Source: Alistipes sp.
GTDB lineage: Bacteria > Bacteroidota > Bacteroidia > Bacteroidales > Rikenellaceae
Length of the DNA: 64,000 nt
NCBI GenBank assembly: GCA_017629035.1
Contig: JAGBXX010000005.1
Span: 1-64,000 of the forward strand
Direction of reading: 5' to 3'
A model generated the notes under the pieces. The model worked only from the letters and a program-made list of their open reading frames with translations. It did no database searches and had not been told where the DNA came from. Below, piece by piece: positions 24,952 to 33,263 of this stretch (within the stretch, counting starts at the first letter, position 1; each line of letters opens with the position of its first letter). Both the position numbers and the translations under genes were made by a program.

Positions 24952-27162
24952 TTACACTACAGGGTTGTTCGAAGTACCTGTGTAGTGTACGCCGTTGATG
25001 TAGCAGTCAAGAACGATGTAGTAGCTCGAGTTAGAGCTCATATCTACTGTACCCGAAGCGTCGGTAGTCTCAACGCCATTTACCTTAACCTTGGTGATGT
25101 TCAACACGCCGTTGTCGAAGATGTAGAACTTGCCACCACCCACTTCGTTCAAAGTGAACTCTACGGTGTGTGAGCCGTCAGTCACGGTGATTGTCTTTGC
25201 ACCCATGTTGAGTGTTGCGTCGAATACCCAGTTCTCGAAGCTCTCGCCAGTGTTGCCACCCTCGTTGCCACCCTCGTTAGGGTCAGCCTCGGTTGTGAAT
25301 GTCGCAGTACCTGCGTCAGATGCAGAGTTTACTGAGCTATCTGCAGGGTTAGCCACAACAGATACAGTGTAAGTAGTTGAGTACTCGAGGCCCTGGAATG
25401 TGATGTATGCAGTCTCGACAGTTTTAACCTCTGTGCCGTTGAGTGTTACAGTGTAGTCCTTAGCGCCTGTAATCTCCTGCCAGCTGATAGTCGCAGCATT
25501 GCCCGATACGATGCCTGAAACCGAAGGTGTTGCGAGCTTGGTAACCTCGCCAGAGTTGTTCTCCTGGCCAATCTTACCATCGAACGTGAAGGTGCGTGAT
25601 GTGCCGTTAGAGAAGTTGAGCTCCATAGTGAAGGCGATTGTTCCAGCGTCGTCAGACTCAAGATCCATAGTGCCGCTGATAGCCTCGTAGCTAACGCCAC
25701 CTACCGAGATGCCGTAAGTCGAGAAGTCGCCAGCGTAGTAGCAGTAGTCACGTGTAGTCCAGATGAACGAGTCGTCGGTATAGATATTTGTCTCGTTACC
25801 CTGAGTGTCGTTGATATAGAGGGTCATAGCGTCGCCCTTGTCGTTCTTGAGCTTGTACTCGTAGCACCACAATGATGATGAGTATGTACCATTAGACATA
25901 TATGTGAAGGCAACAGGTGAGTTGTCGTCCTCAACATCGCCAGCGTCGTTGAGCTTGCCGTTGTACTCGATCATATACTTGAAGCCGTCGCGACCCTCGA
26001 GGGTGAGCTCGATGTGATACTCGTCGCCCTCAGCCTCAACAACTGCTGTACCTGCATCTACAGCCACGTCTGTGCCCTCAACCTTGAACGAACGTGTTGT
26101 GAACTCGTTCTCGAAGCTGTTGTAGCCAAACCATGTTGTCGATGTCCAGATGTATGCCTGCTGCTCGAGGTATGTCTGTGTAGCATACTTTGTTGGGAAG
26201 TGAACGTCTATAGAGAAGTTGTCGCCCATTACGGCATACTTATTTCCGTAGCTTGATGAGCCGCCCCACAACCACTTTGTTGCAGTGTGTGTTGCTGAGA
26301 ACTCATCACCTGGAGGCGTTGGCACGTCGCTTGAGCCAAAGTAGAGGCTGCCCTCGAATGTGATCTGGTGCTTCTTGCCATCCTCCATAGTGATTGTCGC
26401 AACAATCTTATCCTCAGATACCACTACCTCGCCATCAGCATAGATGTAGTATGTAGGAGTGCCGTTTACAATCTCAAGACCTGCGCCATAGTCGCCAAGG
26501 CCAAAAGTGCCAGCAGCTGATGTAGATGCAGCCTTGTACTTGCCGCTAGGTACTGTGTAGTCGTTGTTCTCGGCAGAGTCTGCTGCGTAGAGGTCGATGA
26601 GGTAGTAAGTACCGTTGTCCTTGAAGCTCATCTGAGTATCGCTAAGCTCAACGCCTACATCCGAGAGGATAACATAGTAGTTATAAGCCTCAGAGTACTG
26701 ATCGCCATAGTATTCGATGTGGATATCCTGAGCCTTGAACTCAACGTCGAACTCCTCGCCAGGAGTTGGAGGTGTAGGCTCCTCGCCACTCTGCTTTGTT
26801 GTCATCTTAGCCTCAGCCTTAACCACAGCCTTAGCGTTCTTAGCAGCCACCACGATAGTGTACTCTGTAGCCGCCTTGAGCTCCTCAACGAAGCAGCCTA
26901 CGGTCTTGTTAGCCTCGGCAGCAGTACCGTTATTGAGTACCTCGGTAGCAGTAGGTGTGCCCTCGGCTGACTCAACAACGATCCATGCCACGCTCTCAGC
27001 GTCGGTCGATGTGATAGAGAAGGCGATGGTGCTCTCCGTAGCCTCGCCCACAGTGATAGTTGCAGTAGGATCCTTCACCTCATCCACAGGTGCTGGCTCC
27101 TCGCAGGCTACAAATGCCAATGAAAAGGCAAGTAGCATCAAAAGTAAACTCTTGAATTTCAT
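24952..27162 (-). CDS. Large multi-domain surface lipoprotein with FN3-like domains
   Basis: 736 residues. Signal ending LAFVAC (Cys20) then EEPAPVDE. In place of BACON, the first domain (about 31-127) resembles fibronectin type III (ATITVGEATESTIAFSI ... TEYTIVVAAKNAKAV). The shared module is at about 138-275 (YYGDQYSEAYNYYVILSDVGV, GTYYLIDLY). Two further beta-rich segments follow. A second FN3-like domain lies at about 548-635 (GNAATISWQEITGAKDYTVTL ... STTYTVSVVANPA), and a C-terminal domain of about 90 residues follows. It shows that the shared module is combined with different N-terminal domains. No enzyme motif seen. Confidence 0.72.
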   Translation of the reverse strand: MKFKSLLLMLLAFSLAFVACEEPAPVDEVKDPTATITVGEATESTIAFSITSTDAESVAWIVVESAEGTPTATEVLNNGTAAEANKTVGCFVEELKAATEYTIVVAAKNAKAVVKAEAKMTTKQSGEEPTPPTPGEEFDVEFKAQDIHIEYYGDQYSEAYNYYVILSDVGVELSDTQMSFKDNGTYYLIDLYAADSAENNDYTVPSGKYKAASTSAAGTFGLGDYGAGLEIVNGTPTYYIYADGEVVVSEDKIVATITMEDGKKHQITFEGSLYFGSSDVPTPPGDEFSATHTATKWLWGGSSSYGNKYAVMGDNFSIDVHFPTKYATQTYLEQQAYIWTSTTWFGYNSFENEFTTRSFKVEGTDVAVDAGTAVVEAEGDEYHIELTLEGRDGFKYMIEYNGKLNDAGDVEDDNSPVAFTYMSNGTYSSSLWCYEYKLKNDKGDAMTLYINDTQGNETNIYTDDSFIWTTRDYCYYAGDFSTYGISVGGVSYEAISGTMDLESDDAGTIAFTMELNFSNGTSRTFTFDGKIGQENNSGEVTKLATPSVSGIVSGNAATISWQEITGAKDYTVTLNGTEVKTVETAYITFQGLEYSTTYTVSVVANPADSSVNSASDAGTATFTTEADPNEGGNEGGNTGESFENWVFDATLNMGAKTITVTDGSHTVEFTLNEVGGGKFYIFDNGVLNITKVKVNGVETTDASGTVDMSSNSSYYIVLDCYINGVHYTGTSNNPVV

Positions 27163-27217
27163 AATTTTAGTATTTTAAGTTGTGATTTAATTCTCGCTTA
27201 CACCATAATACACCGAG

Positions 27218-27248
27218 CAAAGATAGTAAAATTTTCCGTAACTTCAAA
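27218..27248 (-). promoter_or_regulatory. Promoter of the 24952-27162 gene
   Basis: Minus-strand TTTG (27245-27248) and TATCTTTG (27218-27225), 19 bases apart, about 55 nt from the start codon. Confidence 0.72.
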
Positions 27249-27301
27249 CTAACATCAATATGTTAACCCCTTCTACCTATGGTTGTGGTCGAGTCTACGG
27301 C

Positions 27302-27339
27302 ACAAAAAAAAGGGGCCCGAAGAGTATTCGGACCCAATT
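27302..27339 (-). terminator. Terminator of the S9 peptidase gene
   Basis: Minus-strand stem GGG-CCGAA/TTCGG-CCC followed by CTTTTTTTT, about 20 bp after the stop. Confidence 0.85.
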
Positions 27340-27355
27340 TTTGCTGCTTGAAGCA

Positions 27356-29467
27356 CTACTCCTTGAGGTACTTGTCGAGCCAGCTGAAGAACTCACGGTT
27401 CCATACCACGCTGTTCTGTGGCTGGAATACCTGGTGAGCCTCATTCTCGAACGATACCAAACGAGCGTCGATACCCTGCACACGTGCTGCAGTGAAGGCC
27501 TCGAGCGACTGGCTGTAAGGGATGCGGTAGTCCTTCTCGCCAGTGATGATCATGATTGGAGCGTTCCAGTTAGCCACCTTCTTGTGTGGTGAGTTAGCGT
27601 ATGAGCGCTGCGCTGTAGCGTTATCCTTCTCCCAGTATGCGCCACCATAGTCGTTTGTCACGAAGAAGAGCTCCTCGGTGTGGCCATACATAGACTCGAA
27701 GTTGAAGATACCGCAGTGAGCGATGAATGCCTTGAAACGGTTCTCGTGAACACCGGCAAGATAGTAAGTAGAGTAGCCACCATACGAAGCACCTACGCAA
27801 CCACGGTGCTCTGTGTCAACCCAAGGCTCCTTCGATACCTCGTCGATAGCGGCAAGGTAGTCCTTGATGTTCTGACCTGAGTAGTCGCCCGAGATCTGGT
27901 CGGTCCACTCCTGGCCAAACGATGGACAGCCACGGCGGTTAGGCGCTACGATAACATAGCCATGAGCAGCCATGAGCTGGAAGTTCCAACGGTAGCTCCA
28001 GAACTGTGATACGGTGCTCTGAGGGCCACCCTGGCAGTAGAGAAGTGTAGGATACTTCTTTGTTGGGTCGAAGTCTGGTGGGAGGATAACCCATGTGAGC
28101 ATCTCCTTGCCATCGGTAGTCTTGATCCAACGCTCCTGAACCTCGCCAAACTTGATGTTGTCGTAGATCTCACGGTTTACGTCAGTGAGCTGTGTGAGCT
28201 CGCCCGACTCGAGATTTACATCGTAGAGCTCCACGGCTTTAGAGATAGTGTTCATGTTAGCCACGATCTTGCCACCAGCAAATGTGAAGGTGTTGATGTC
28301 GTGGTTGCCCTTGGTGATATGCTTCATGTTACCTGCGAGGTCGATGTGAGCCACCTGGTGAGTACCACGCCATGGAAGCACGAAGTACATAGCCTCGTTG
28401 CCATCCCATGCCACCTCAGTCACGCAGTAGTCCTGGCCACGAGTGATGTATGTGCACTCGTCGGTGTTGAGGTCGTAGACCCAAAGACGCTGCTGGTCGG
28501 CCTCGTTGCCTGGGCGACGCTGTGAGCGGAAGGCGATCTTTGTGCCATCTGGAGAGAATACAGGGTACTTGTCGTAGCCCACGAACTTCTCCTCGCACTT
28601 AGCTGCAGCCTCCTTTGAGAGGTTGCGAGTAGCCTGGGTAGCGAAGTCGTAGAGGAAGATGTCAGAGTCGGTTGAGAGGGCATACTCCACGCCAGTGAGA
28701 GGCTTGCAAGTGTAGGCAAGCTTCTGACCATCGGGTGAAAGACGGATCTCGGCAGCGTCGAAGTATGGTGCAAGAGGTGCATCGTAGGCCTTATCCTCGC
28801 CGATGATATCCTTGCCGTTTACGATCTTACCATCCTGGTAGTCAGCGGCAAATACGTGGAGGTATGAGCCATCATCCCAGTAGTCCCAGTGGCGTACCAT
28901 GAGGTCGTCGTAGATGCGTACCTTCGACTTGTCCATGTCCTCATACTTGTTCGAGCCCTTGAGCTTAGCCACCTCTACACGCTGCACGTAGAATGCGTGG
29001 TCGGCAGTGATACCAAAGCCCTCAACATCCTTCTCGAGGTTTGATACCTGGCGCACGGCGAGGGTGTTGATGTTCATAGCCCACACCTGCGACGAGCCAG
29101 AGCGGTTTGAGAGGAATGCGATGTTCTCGGCGTCGAGCCACTGTGCTGAGTGGTTTGACGATGTGTAGTCGGTAAGACGCTTAGTCTCGCCCGAGGTCAT
29201 GTCACGCAACCAGAGTGTTGTCACACCACGGTTCTCGGCGAGGTTGTACTCGGTCATAGCGTAGATGAGCTTAGAGCCATCCTCAGAGAGTGTCTGAGAG
29301 CCAATGCGGCTCATCTTCCACATGATCTCGGCGGTAAACTTACCCGCCTCCTTCTCAGCCTCGGTCAAGGCGTTGTTGATCTGCAATGGCTTTGGAGCGC
29401 CACTCTCCTCGCAGCTACCAAGCGCAAGAAGCGATGCAAATGTCATAAGAAATAGAATTTTTTTCAT
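27356..29467 (-). CDS. S9-family prolyl oligopeptidase-type lipoprotein peptidase
   Basis: 703 residues with an N-terminal beta-propeller (TolB/DPP-IV-like WD40-type repeats such as SPDGTKIAFRSQRRPG) and a C-terminal alpha/beta hydrolase domain. Catalytic triad visible: Ser561 in GASYGGYS, Asp646 in TGEKDYRIP and His678 in NEAHQVF. MKKILFLMTFASLLALGSC is a lipoprotein signal, followed by EESGAPK. The family cleaves after proline or acyl-amino residues in short peptides. With the M1 aminopeptidase nearby it suggests extracytoplasmic peptide use. The frame is open 105 codons upstream but overlaps the divergent NUDIX gene, so the signal-peptide Met at 29467 is chosen. Confidence 0.9.
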   Translation of the reverse strand: MKKILFLMTFASLLALGSCEESGAPKPLQINNALTEAEKEAGKFTAEIMWKMSRIGSQTLSEDGSKLIYAMTEYNLAENRGVTTLWLRDMTSGETKRLTDYTSSNHSAQWLDAENIAFLSNRSGSSQVWAMNINTLAVRQVSNLEKDVEGFGITADHAFYVQRVEVAKLKGSNKYEDMDKSKVRIYDDLMVRHWDYWDDGSYLHVFAADYQDGKIVNGKDIIGEDKAYDAPLAPYFDAAEIRLSPDGQKLAYTCKPLTGVEYALSTDSDIFLYDFATQATRNLSKEAAAKCEEKFVGYDKYPVFSPDGTKIAFRSQRRPGNEADQQRLWVYDLNTDECTYITRGQDYCVTEVAWDGNEAMYFVLPWRGTHQVAHIDLAGNMKHITKGNHDINTFTFAGGKIVANMNTISKAVELYDVNLESGELTQLTDVNREIYDNIKFGEVQERWIKTTDGKEMLTWVILPPDFDPTKKYPTLLYCQGGPQSTVSQFWSYRWNFQLMAAHGYVIVAPNRRGCPSFGQEWTDQISGDYSGQNIKDYLAAIDEVSKEPWVDTEHRGCVGASYGGYSTYYLAGVHENRFKAFIAHCGIFNFESMYGHTEELFFVTNDYGGAYWEKDNATAQRSYANSPHKKVANWNAPIMIITGEKDYRIPYSQSLEAFTAARVQGIDARLVSFENEAHQVFQPQNSVVWNREFFSWLDKYLKE

Positions 29468-29507
29468 AAATAAGTTATGTTGTATTAAGTTATGTCGCTG
29501 TTTTTTG

Positions 29508-29515
29508 TATCTTTG
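29508..29515 (+). promoter_or_regulatory. Promoter -7 box of the NUDIX-porX operon
   Basis: TATCTTTG. The predicted transcription start (about 29522) is only a few bases before the ATG at 29528, so the message may be nearly leaderless. No good -33 TTTG is seen. Confidence 0.5.
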
Positions 29516-29527
29516 TGGGTCTAAACT

Positions 29528-30157
29528 ATGCAGCACACCGAGCAACATATCATCTACTTCGGCCCTTCGAGAGTCGTTATATGCCGAGAGAGCCCCTCGT
29601 TGGAGTATCACACCATCGAGGCAGATGCTATGTGTCACGTTTCGAGAGCGAAAGTAGTAAAAAAAGTTGAAACATACAAATATATAGCGCTCATAACCCC
29701 CAATCCCGAGCTCACGTTTATGAGCCTTAAGGAGCAATTTTTGTTTGTTGAGGCAGCAGGTGGCGTGGTCTGGAACGAGCATAACGAGCTACTTATGATC
29801 CACTCCCGAGGTCACTGGGATCTGCCCAAGGGACATGTGGAGAGTGGCGAGAGCGGTCGCCTTGCAGCGCTGCGTGAGGTCGAGGAGGAGGCGGGCCTAA
29901 GGTGTGAAATAGTGGGGGAGAGCCCCCTGGCGCATACCTGGCATGCCTACGACACCTATGGCCGCTGGGAGCTTAAGCGTACCGAGTGGTGGGCTATGCG
30001 CCCCATAGGTGGCGAACTCAAGCCTCAGACGGAGGAGGGTATTGTTGAGGCCTGCTGGATAGGCGGTGATAGACTGGCTGAGGCACTCAAACTTAGCTAT
30101 GCCACAATTAAATCGGTTGTGGAGCGTTACACAGAAAAAAGAGAAGACTATGAATAA
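29528..30157 (+). CDS. NUDIX hydrolase
   Basis: 209 residues. The NUDIX box is complete: GHVESGESGRLAALREVEEE followed by AGL, matching Gx5Ex7REUxEExGU. NUDIX enzymes hydrolyse nucleoside diphosphates linked to other groups, and the substrate here is unknown. An N-terminal extension of about 65 residues (IIYFGPSRVVICRESPS) precedes the NUDIX fold, as in several Bacteroidetes homologues. A shorter start at 29720 would keep the NUDIX domain, but the position of the promoter favours 29528. The stop overlaps the porX start by 8 bases. Confidence 0.85.
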   Translation: MQHTEQHIIYFGPSRVVICRESPSLEYHTIEADAMCHVSRAKVVKKVETYKYIALITPNPELTFMSLKEQFLFVEAAGGVVWNEHNELLMIHSRGHWDLPKGHVESGESGRLAALREVEEEAGLRCEIVGESPLAHTWHAYDTYGRWELKRTEWWAMRPIGGELKPQTEEGIVEACWIGGDRLAEALKLSYATIKSVVERYTEKREDYE

Positions 30158-31709
30158 GATAATTTGGGTAGATGACGAGATTGACCTTTTGAAGCCCCAC
30201 GTAATGTTTTTGCAGAGCAAGGGCTACGAGGTAGATACTTGTAACAATGGCTACGATGCTGTCGAGATGATCGAGTCGACGGCCTACGATCTTGTGATAC
30301 TCGACGAGATGATGCCTGGTATGACTGGCCTCGAGACCCTGCCTCTTATCAAGGCAGCACGTCCCTCGTTGCCCGTGATCATGGTGACAAAGAGCGAGGA
30401 GGAGAATATCATGGATAAGGCCATAGGTTCAAAAATCTCGGACTATATCATCAAGCCCGTGAACCCCAACCAGGTGCTCCTATCTATTAAGAAGAATCTG
30501 CACTCGCAGCAGCTCGTAACCGAGCAGACTACGGCCGACTACCGCTCGGAGTTCGGACGTATCGCCGTGCAGCAGCAGTCAGCACAGAGCTTTGCCGACT
30601 GGACCACGCTCTACAAAAAGATTGTGGGCTGGGAGATAGAGCTCTCATCCTCTTCGGATCATAGCATCCGCGAGGTGCTCAGCTACCAGAAGAACGAGGC
30701 CAACCAGGGCTTCTCTAAGTTTGTGGCACGCAACTACTACGACTGGATAAACCGTCGTGTTGAGGATAGCGAGATACCTACAATGTCGCACACGCTCATG
30801 CGCCGCCGCATATTCCCCGAGGTGGATAGTGCAAGCCACACCACACTCGTGCTTATCGACAATATGCGCCTTGACCAGTGGCGTACCATTGAGCCGCTGT
30901 TGCGTGGCTTCTACGATGTAGCTGTCGACGACCTCTACTGCGCTATCCTGCCCACAGCAACGCAGTATGCCCGCAATGCACTCTTTGCAGGCCTTATGCC
31001 TCTGGCTATCGATAAGCTCATGCCCGAGAAGTGGCTCAACGACAACGAGGATGGTGGCAAGAATATGTACGAGGAGGAGTTCTTGCGCCGCCTTATTCAG
31101 CAGTCGGGCAAGCAGTACAAACTTTCGTTCGACAAGCTCGTGCGCCCTGAGGCGGGACGTAAGCTTCTGGATAATATGCAGCGAATCTACGAGGCGGACT
31201 TCTCGGTGGTGGTGTACAACTTCCTCGACATCTTGTCGCACGCCCGCACCGAGACAAATATCATCCGTGACCTTACCGACGACGAGGCATCGTTCCGCTC
31301 ACTCACACGCTCATGGTTTGAGCACTCGGAGCTCTATACGCTGCTCAAGATGCTCTCGGAGCGTGGTCATAAGGTTATCATCACCTCGGACCATGGTACT
31401 ATTCGTGTAGATAACCCCGTGCGTGTTACTGGCGACAAGGAGACCTCGCCAAATCTGCGTTACAAGACAGGTCGAAATCTCGCCTATAAGTCGAGCGATG
31501 TCTACGAGATTACTCGCCCCGAGGATGTTCAGCTCCCCGCAGGCCGCCTCACCTCGAGCTATATCTTCGCCTACAACCGTGACTTCCTGGTCTACAACAA
31601 CGACGCTAATAAATATATAAGGTATTATAAGAATACGTTCCAGCATGGCGGTATCTCGATGGAGGAGATGATGGTCCCCTTTGCTGTGCTGACACCAAAA
31701 CGCAAATAA
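30150..31709 (+). CDS. porX: PorX: response regulator with PglZ domain
   Basis: 519 residues. The receiver domain (1-120) has DD at 8-9, phospho-acceptor Asp52 in LVILDEMMPGMTG and Lys102 in IIKPVN. The C-terminal part is a PglZ alkaline-phosphatase-superfamily domain with LIDNMRLDQW (metal ligand region near Asp237), PTATQYARNA (Thr nucleophile region near 269-273) and ITSDHGTIR. This architecture and length match PorX, which with the kinase PorY and sigma factor SigP controls type IX secretion in Porphyromonas gingivalis, and whose PglZ domain is a zinc phosphodiesterase. No T9SS structural genes lie in the window. The ATG at 30150 is preferred over an in-frame start at 30066 inside the NUDIX gene. 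Confidence 0.93.
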   Translation: MNKIIWVDDEIDLLKPHVMFLQSKGYEVDTCNNGYDAVEMIESTAYDLVILDEMMPGMTGLETLPLIKAARPSLPVIMVTKSEEENIMDKAIGSKISDYIIKPVNPNQVLLSIKKNLHSQQLVTEQTTADYRSEFGRIAVQQQSAQSFADWTTLYKKIVGWEIELSSSSDHSIREVLSYQKNEANQGFSKFVARNYYDWINRRVEDSEIPTMSHTLMRRRIFPEVDSASHTTLVLIDNMRLDQWRTIEPLLRGFYDVAVDDLYCAILPTATQYARNALFAGLMPLAIDKLMPEKWLNDNEDGGKNMYEEEFLRRLIQQSGKQYKLSFDKLVRPEAGRKLLDNMQRIYEADFSVVVYNFLDILSHARTETNIIRDLTDDEASFRSLTRSWFEHSELYTLLKMLSERGHKVIITSDHGTIRVDNPVRVTGDKETSPNLRYKTGRNLAYKSSDVYEITRPEDVQLPAGRLTSSYIFAYNRDFLVYNNDANKYIRYYKNTFQHGGISMEEMMVPFAVLTPKRK

Positions 31710-32138
31710 ATGATAGTTCAAAATATGGAGAGAATTATTGAAATTGAGTCGCTAGATGAGCTTGATAAGGTGGCACGCATGGTGCTCGAGTCGCTCGATG
31801 GTCGTACTGTGGTGGCGTTCGATGCCCCTATGGGTGCAGGCAAGACCACGCTCATTAGTCGCATTGCCAAAGAGCTTGGCTCAGAGGATGATGTCACAAG
31901 CCCTACCTTTGCCATTGTCAACCAGTATGAGGGCCAGCGCACGATATATCACTTCGATATGTATCGCATAGATCGCTGGGAGGAGGCTCTCGATTTTGGC
32001 TCCGAGGAGTATCTCTCGAGTGGCGAGTTGTGTCTTGTGGAGTGGCCCGAGAAGATCGAGCCGCTGTTGCCCGATGATACTATGGTCGTTAAGATTGAAA
32101 TATTGTCGGATACGGCACGCCGTTTTGTAATTAGATAA
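31710..32138 (+). CDS. tsaE: tRNA threonylcarbamoyladenosine biosynthesis ATPase TsaE
   Basis: 142 residues. The P-loop ATPase works with TsaB and TsaD to form t6A37 on ANN-decoding tRNAs. Walker A is visible in APMGAGKTTLISRIA, followed by TSPTFAIVNQYEG and HFDMYRI, which are hallmark TsaE segments, and LVEWPEKIEPLLP near the end. It begins immediately after the porX stop. An alternative Met five codons in (31725) is equally possible. The porX-tsaE order is common in Bacteroidetes. Confidence 0.95.
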   Translation: MIVQNMERIIEIESLDELDKVARMVLESLDGRTVVAFDAPMGAGKTTLISRIAKELGSEDDVTSPTFAIVNQYEGQRTIYHFDMYRIDRWEEALDFGSEEYLSSGELCLVEWPEKIEPLLPDDTMVVKIEILSDTARRFVIR

Positions 32139-32153
32139 AAATTTCTACCTTTG
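32124..32153 (+). promoter_or_regulatory. Promoter of the START-like gene
   Basis: TTTG at 32124-32127 and TACCTTTG at 32146-32153, spacing 18. The -33 box lies inside the end of tsaE. Confidence 0.5.
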
Positions 32154-32173
32154 TGGCTCAAAATTAGATTACC

Positions 32174-32584
32174 ATGGAGAAGTATGAATCAAAACAGCAG
32201 CAGATACACCACCCTGCATCGCTGATCTACCCAATAATTTCACGCCTTGATCTTCTCTCGCCTGCTATGCAGGATAAGGTCGAGGAGTGGCAGGCTACCG
32301 AGGATAGCTGCTCGTTCAAGGTTAAGGGCATGAAGGTGGGCCTACGTATCGCTGAGCGTGTTGAGAATAAGCATGTTAAGATTGTGGCCGACGAGGGCGG
32401 TATCCCTATCGACTTCACCTTCTGGATCCAGCTCAAGCAGGTCGATGAGCGTGACACACGTGTTCGCATGGTGCTCCACGCCGAGCTCAACATGATGATG
32501 CGAATGATGATTGGTGGCAAGATTCAGTCGGGTCTTGATCAGGCTGTCGAGGGTTTGGCTAATGCGCTGAATCAGTTTAGATAA
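32174..32584 (+). CDS. SRPBCC/START-like domain protein, conserved hypothetical
   Basis: 136 residues, cytoplasmic. The pattern of an N-terminal helix (IYPIISRLDLLSPAMQDKVEEW), antiparallel strands (CSFKVKGMKVGLRIAERVENKHVKIV) and a long C-terminal helix (GLDQAVEGLANALNQF) is what is expected of a small SRPBCC fold. Such proteins bind hydrophobic ligands, and no ligand can be named. Found between tsaE and HU. Assignment rests on general pattern, not a diagnostic motif. Confidence 0.6.
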   Translation: MEKYESKQQQIHHPASLIYPIISRLDLLSPAMQDKVEEWQATEDSCSFKVKGMKVGLRIAERVENKHVKIVADEGGIPIDFTFWIQLKQVDERDTRVRMVLHAELNMMMRMMIGGKIQSGLDQAVEGLANALNQFR

Positions 32585-32654
32585 GGGTTTTTAGGCCGGT
32601 GGACAAATACTATTTATTGTAGTAAATCCAACAAAATCAATTTTATTTTGGTTT

Positions 32655-32689
32655 TTTGTTGCAAATTCGAGCAAATCAACGTATATTTG
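32655..32689 (+). promoter_or_regulatory. Promoter of the HU gene
   Basis: TATATTTG at 32682-32689 with TTTG at 32655-32658 (spacing 23, longer than usual). A leader of about 85 AT-rich bases precedes the ATG at 32781. Confidence 0.5.
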
Positions 32690-32780
32690 CGGACTATTTT
32701 TTGAAAATAGTATTGTTTAGGATAGAGAATAAGAAAAATATTGTACTAAGAAACTAATAAAATAAAAACATTAAAAGATC

Positions 32781-33053
32781 ATGACAAAGGCAGATATCGT
32801 AAATCAGATTGCTAAGTCAACTGGTGTTGAGAAGATCCAGGTTCAGGCTATCGTTGAGGCCTTCATGGATAGCGTTAAGGCAGCAATGGCTGAGGGACAG
32901 AATGTTTACTTGCGTGGCTTCGGTAGCTTCATCATCAAGAAGCGTGCTATGAAGGTTGCTCGTAACATCTCTAAGAACACTACTATCACTATCCCTGAGC
33001 ACAATATCCCTGCTTTCAAGCCTTCAAAGAGCTTCTCAAACGAGATTCAGTAA
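32781..33053 (+). CDS. hup: HU-family DNA-binding protein
   Basis: 90 residues with the complete HU/IHF fold: MTKADIVNQIAKSTGVEK helix pair, VYLRGFGSFIIKKRA, an arm with NISKNTTITIPEHNIPAF and KPSKSF at the end. It bends and compacts DNA as a dimer. Codon use is that of a highly expressed gene. The long AT-rich leader may support strong expression. Confidence 0.96.
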   Translation: MTKADIVNQIAKSTGVEKIQVQAIVEAFMDSVKAAMAEGQNVYLRGFGSFIIKKRAMKVARNISKNTTITIPEHNIPAFKPSKSFSNEIQ

Positions 33054-33086
33054 TTGATAGTTAAACCTTTTTAATATATTACAATT

Positions 33087-33176
33087 ATGCCAAACGGAAA
33101 GAAGCACAAGCGTCATAAGATGGCGACGCACAAGCGTAAGAAGCGTCTTCGCAAGAATCGTCATAAGAAGAAGTAA
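33087..33176 (+). CDS. 29-residue basic peptide, COX24/AURKAIP1-like small ribosomal protein
   Basis: MPNGKKHKRHKMATHKRKKR is followed by LRKNRHKKK. More than half of the residues are Lys, Arg or His. The KHKRHKMATHKRKKR core resembles the COX24/AURKAIP1 motif of mitochondrial mS38 and actinobacterial bS22, small ribosome-surface proteins. Peptides of this form are widespread in Bacteroidetes genomes. It lies 33 bp after HU and shares its transcript, ending in a strong hairpin. The ORF is too short for standard callers but its codon use and composition are convincing. Ribosomal assignment is by similarity only. Confidence 0.8.
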   Translation: MPNGKKHKRHKMATHKRKKRLRKNRHKKK

Positions 33177-33191
33177 TTTTTCTTAACCGAC

Positions 33192-33229
33192 ATAGGAGAA
33201 GCTAAGGTCTATGCCTTAGCTTCACCTAT
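33192..33229 (+). terminator. Strong hairpin after the small basic peptide gene
   Basis: ATAGG-A-GAAGCTAAGG pairs with CCTTAGCTTC-A-CCTAT around a TCTATG loop. The T tract afterwards is weak (TTTAATT), so it may be a terminator with leak-through or an RNA-processing site before the RNase G gene. Confidence 0.6.
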
Positions 33230-33263
33230 TTAATTAAAACACAAAGATTTACATTGTTAAGCT

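Noticed and set aside
29468..29782. 105-residue N-terminal extension of the S9 peptidase
   Set aside because: It overlaps the divergent NUDIX gene and lacks protein-like composition. The lipoprotein signal begins at 29467.
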